The position numbers were made by a program, and so were the translations under genes. Shown piece by piece: positions 61,194 through 64,000 of a DNA stretch of 64,000 bases (the stretch's first letter is position 1; every line of letters starts with the position of its first letter). The notes beneath the pieces were generated by a model. The model did not search any database, was not told the origin of the DNA, and worked only from the letters and a program-made list of their open reading frames with translations. The DNA comes from Clarkia xantiana subsp. parviflora (taxonomy: Eukaryota > Streptophyta > Magnoliopsida > Myrtales > Onagraceae): assembly GCA_036873135.1 (NCBI GenBank), contig JAPTYO010000040.1, positions 453,216-517,215 of the forward strand, written 5' to 3'.

Positions 61194-63672
61194 TTAGTCC
61201 GCTTGTTGCAGTATCGACCCTAACGCGCCGTTCAAAGAGTTACGACTACAAGGAGGCATGTAAGCCGGAGGGTCGAGGATACTCGTCTCCGTCGTATTGC
61301 CATTTTTCACGATGAAGACTGTGTCCATCCCCCATGTCATATGCCGATCGAAATGACAATGCATGAACCACACACCTGTAATTAAACAAATAATGAGCAT
61401 TATTATTAAAGGGGGGCGATGGCAAATAAAACATATTAAAGGGGGGATTTTGTTAATTAATGAAAACATTTGGGGGGTCTAAAATGGGTGCAAATTTGGT
61501 TATTGAATGGATTTGATAGAACCGATTCTAAACCAATTCAATTTGGTTGGTTTAAATCGTAATGAATGTAGTTACCGGGATTATCAGCTCTGAATCTAAT
61601 GACAGCCCATCCATCTTTGGGAATAGGAATAGTGTTGGCTTCTGGTGGATCTACCAAATTATAAGTTTGGGGGTCGGTTTGGTTGTCGAAGATTCCCATT
61701 CCTTGGCCGACAAGATAGAATCTGAAGCCATGCAAGTGCATGGGATGGTTCTCCCCAGAGTTCATCACATTGGTTCCTTGAAATATTATCTCCACCGTCT
61801 CATTGTACTCCAACACCTTCACCCTTGTCCCTTGGTCCGACAATGTCACGTTGTCCGAATCCAGATCCGCCGACGTGTAGTTGAAAAACGACGGCGGCTG
61901 GTCCGGGAAATCGCTCGTGTAGTATCCGCTAATGTTTCTGATTAGCACCAAAAATATGATCATCAATTTACGCAATTATTCATGGAAAATTGTGTGAATC
62001 TTATAGAAAAATTGACATTAGTAATTGTGTGATTCAAATTCTAGGTATAGATGAAAAAAGTTTATAGTTTTACTTGTTAAAAAATCCCAAGACGGGCTGA
62101 ATTGATAACTTTTCAAAATTGGGAAAATAAACAAGGGCAAATTTTGCAAAAAAATAATCCTAAAAGGGTAACTAATTAACAACCCAACCCTATGCAAAAC
62201 TACAAGATATAAGTTAGCTTAAAGTTCATAAATTCCTTACTTGTAATATGCTTGCAGTATATCAACCGATGGGTTAGCGAAAGTAATATTGTTCAACGCC
62301 GAAGCAATCCGGTTCCCGTCCGGCCCCTCACACGAAGCATTCGGGCAGTGCAACATGCTAATCGACACTGTTATAAACATCCTCGTATCGATTTCCTTAG
62401 GGACATCAACCGGATGTTCCACGGAGTTCAAGCTCCTTAGTTGTTGCACAAAATAGCTCTCGGCACCAATGTCGTAATACCCCGGGGTCCCATTTGCAAA
62501 AACCGGGTGAGCGGGAGGGGTATAATTGCCATTGTACTCAAATATGGCGCTCGCTATGCTCTTGTCGAAATCGTCGGCTTGACCGTCAAAGTACGGGCTA
62601 GCGAGTATGTAGTATTGATCGAGCGGCTTGTCGGCCGTGACTAGAACGTCCATTGTCTGCCCAGGGGTTATTAGGATGTAGCTTGATTTGTAGGGTTTGA
62701 CGTAGGAAGCGTCCCACCCGACCAAGGTTAGGTCGTGGTCCGCTATGGCGAAGAACATGTCGGTGTTTTGAACGGAGTTGACGAGCCGGAGAAGGTAGGT
62801 TTTTCCGTAGTCGACTGATATCCGGAACGTATCATCTGTAAATAAATAAAATGTTTATAAATAGGGACGGAACTAGAAATTTAGATTATGAGAGTTATTT
62901 AGTATGAATTTGCTGAGCTCCTGACTCGGCCAATTGAGAAAAAATACGGAACGTATCGTCTGTAAATAAATAAACCGTTATGAACAGGACTAAGCATTTT
63001 ATAACCAATTTAACGAAAAAAAAAAGGTGGAAAATGATTTTATTTCCTTCTTTTTAATAACAAACAAAAGGATAGAAAAAATATGAAATGGGTTTTGAAT
63101 CTTTAGCATAATTTAAATATTCGGAAGTCCGAAAATTTATATCATGAGAGAAACGATATCGATAATAATCTAGTGATCTCCTAACTCGGTAAATTGAGCA
63201 GAAAATACGTACTTTTGGAGCAATTGTAAAAATCGCCTGGTTGGCCATTAATAGTGTACGCATCGGATAATGTTGTTAGTCCACCTTCTTCCATTGCCTC
63301 GGCCAATAAAGACATTACATCCTCGTTGTACCAAGAAGCTGCAATTGACGGTTACAAAATATCAATATATTTACATATAAACATTTAAAATCGATCAGAG
63401 TTCGAGTTAAAATTCGATTTTACGTACCGAAAACAATTACGTGTTGCTCATCGGGCTCTGCAAACGGGTACGTTGTGCCTATGGCGGGTTCGATGATGAT
63501 GGCTCCATGAATGGTGGCTCTGGACCAGTCACTATGTGCATGCCACCAAAGAGTCCCTTCTTCGGTAGAAAATATGATTTGATAAGTGAAATTTGTTCCG
63601 GGAGCAATAGGGCATTGTGTGATATATTCCGGCCCATCGAACCACGGATTTCTCGGGTTTTTTACTCCGTGC
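61194..63672 (-). CDS. Laccase (multicopper oxidase), C-terminal part; 5' exons outside the window
   Basis: Five exons on the minus strand: 63,672-63,428, 63,338-63,213, 62,835-62,241, 61,937-61,576 and 61,375-61,194, ending GSILQQAD. Phase is continuous throughout. Copper-binding motifs: the HG of the first HWHG at the start of the first visible exon, [15 protein letters not shown] and [12 protein letters not shown], with methionine in the axial position of the type 1 copper site. The last two exons together supply the final copper centre. Several NxS/T glycosylation sites are visible (NVT, NET, NTT), fitting a secreted apoplastic enzyme. Plant laccases oxidise monolignols or flavonoids using oxygen. 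The FDRHMTWGM signature suggests the LAC14/LAC15 side of the family rather than the main lignin laccases, but this is from memory. The N-terminal exons lie to the right of the window. Confidence 0.92.
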
Positions 63673-64000
63673 CTGCGTAATCCGATTCAATATATAAATA
63701 ATGATTTTATGTGATACCTCTTATACGTGACGCATATATGCTACTAATGAATAGAAGTTTGTGATTCTTCTAATTTATAGCAACTCAAATAAAAAAAAAG
63801 TTATTTGAATCTCGTATAAGTGAGAGAGTTATTATTTAAACTTAACAAAATTTATTGTTTTACCAATTTAAACGAGGACAACATGTAGAGATATATCTCA
63901 CTTTTTCTATTTTAGATTGTACTTATCATTGTGATTTTCACACGTTTTTTTAAATTTAATATTTTATTTATAAGTTCACCATTATTAATATATTTACAAA
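63673..64000 (-). other. Intron of the laccase gene
   Basis: AT-rich, no coding signal. It must be intron because the exon at 63,672 starts in mid-codon within the conserved HWHG motif; the donor lies beyond the window. Confidence 0.75.

Overview
This is nuclear DNA from a flowering plant, most likely a core eudicot. The genes are spliced with GT-AG introns, the intergenic DNA is AT-rich, and every recognisable gene belongs to a plant family. I cannot name the species. Exon limits below were worked out by hand from splice sites, reading-frame continuity and remembered family sequences; no alignment was run.

Positions 1-15,570 are one tandem satellite array with a 179-bp monomer, about 87 units, entering from beyond the left edge. 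The core (1-13,772) is very homogeneous. A truncated 95-bp unit then marks a switch to a diverged subfamily (13,868-15,570) that decays towards the first gene, which starts only about 270 bp past the last recognisable satellite.

From 15.8 kb on, the window is ordinary euchromatin: an LRR receptor pseudokinase (+), plastid pyruvate dehydrogenase E2 (-), a DYW-type PPR editing factor (+), an organellar-type 5'-3' exonuclease (+), a 5'-truncated SCPL51-like serine carboxypeptidase (+), a type I sucrose transporter (-), a broken ABCC transporter relic (+), a PTP1-like tyrosine phosphatase (-), a small conserved protein of unknown function (+), an IST1-like ESCRT regulator (+), a SERK1/2 co-receptor kinase (-), a G-type lectin receptor kinase (-) and a laccase (-) that runs off the right end. 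They do not form an operon-like unit. Several of their Arabidopsis counterparts, by locus names I recall, lie in two chromosome 1 blocks: At1g34210-At1g34430 (SERK2, ISTL1, lectin kinase, exonuclease, LRR kinase, EMB3003) and At1g71830-At1g71890 (SERK1, PTP1, SUC1/SUC5). The window therefore looks like a conserved ancestral block with other genes interspersed.

Spaces between genes hold small non-autonomous transposons (fold-back MITE-like elements, a hAT-like element), LTR-retrotransposon scraps, local tandem duplications and trinucleotide or AT microsatellites. I saw no CRISPR, phage-type or other accessory system and no convincing tRNA or rRNA gene. The most unusual object is the satellite array, with its internal dyad, phased A-tracts, emerging dimer structure and sharp subfamily junction.
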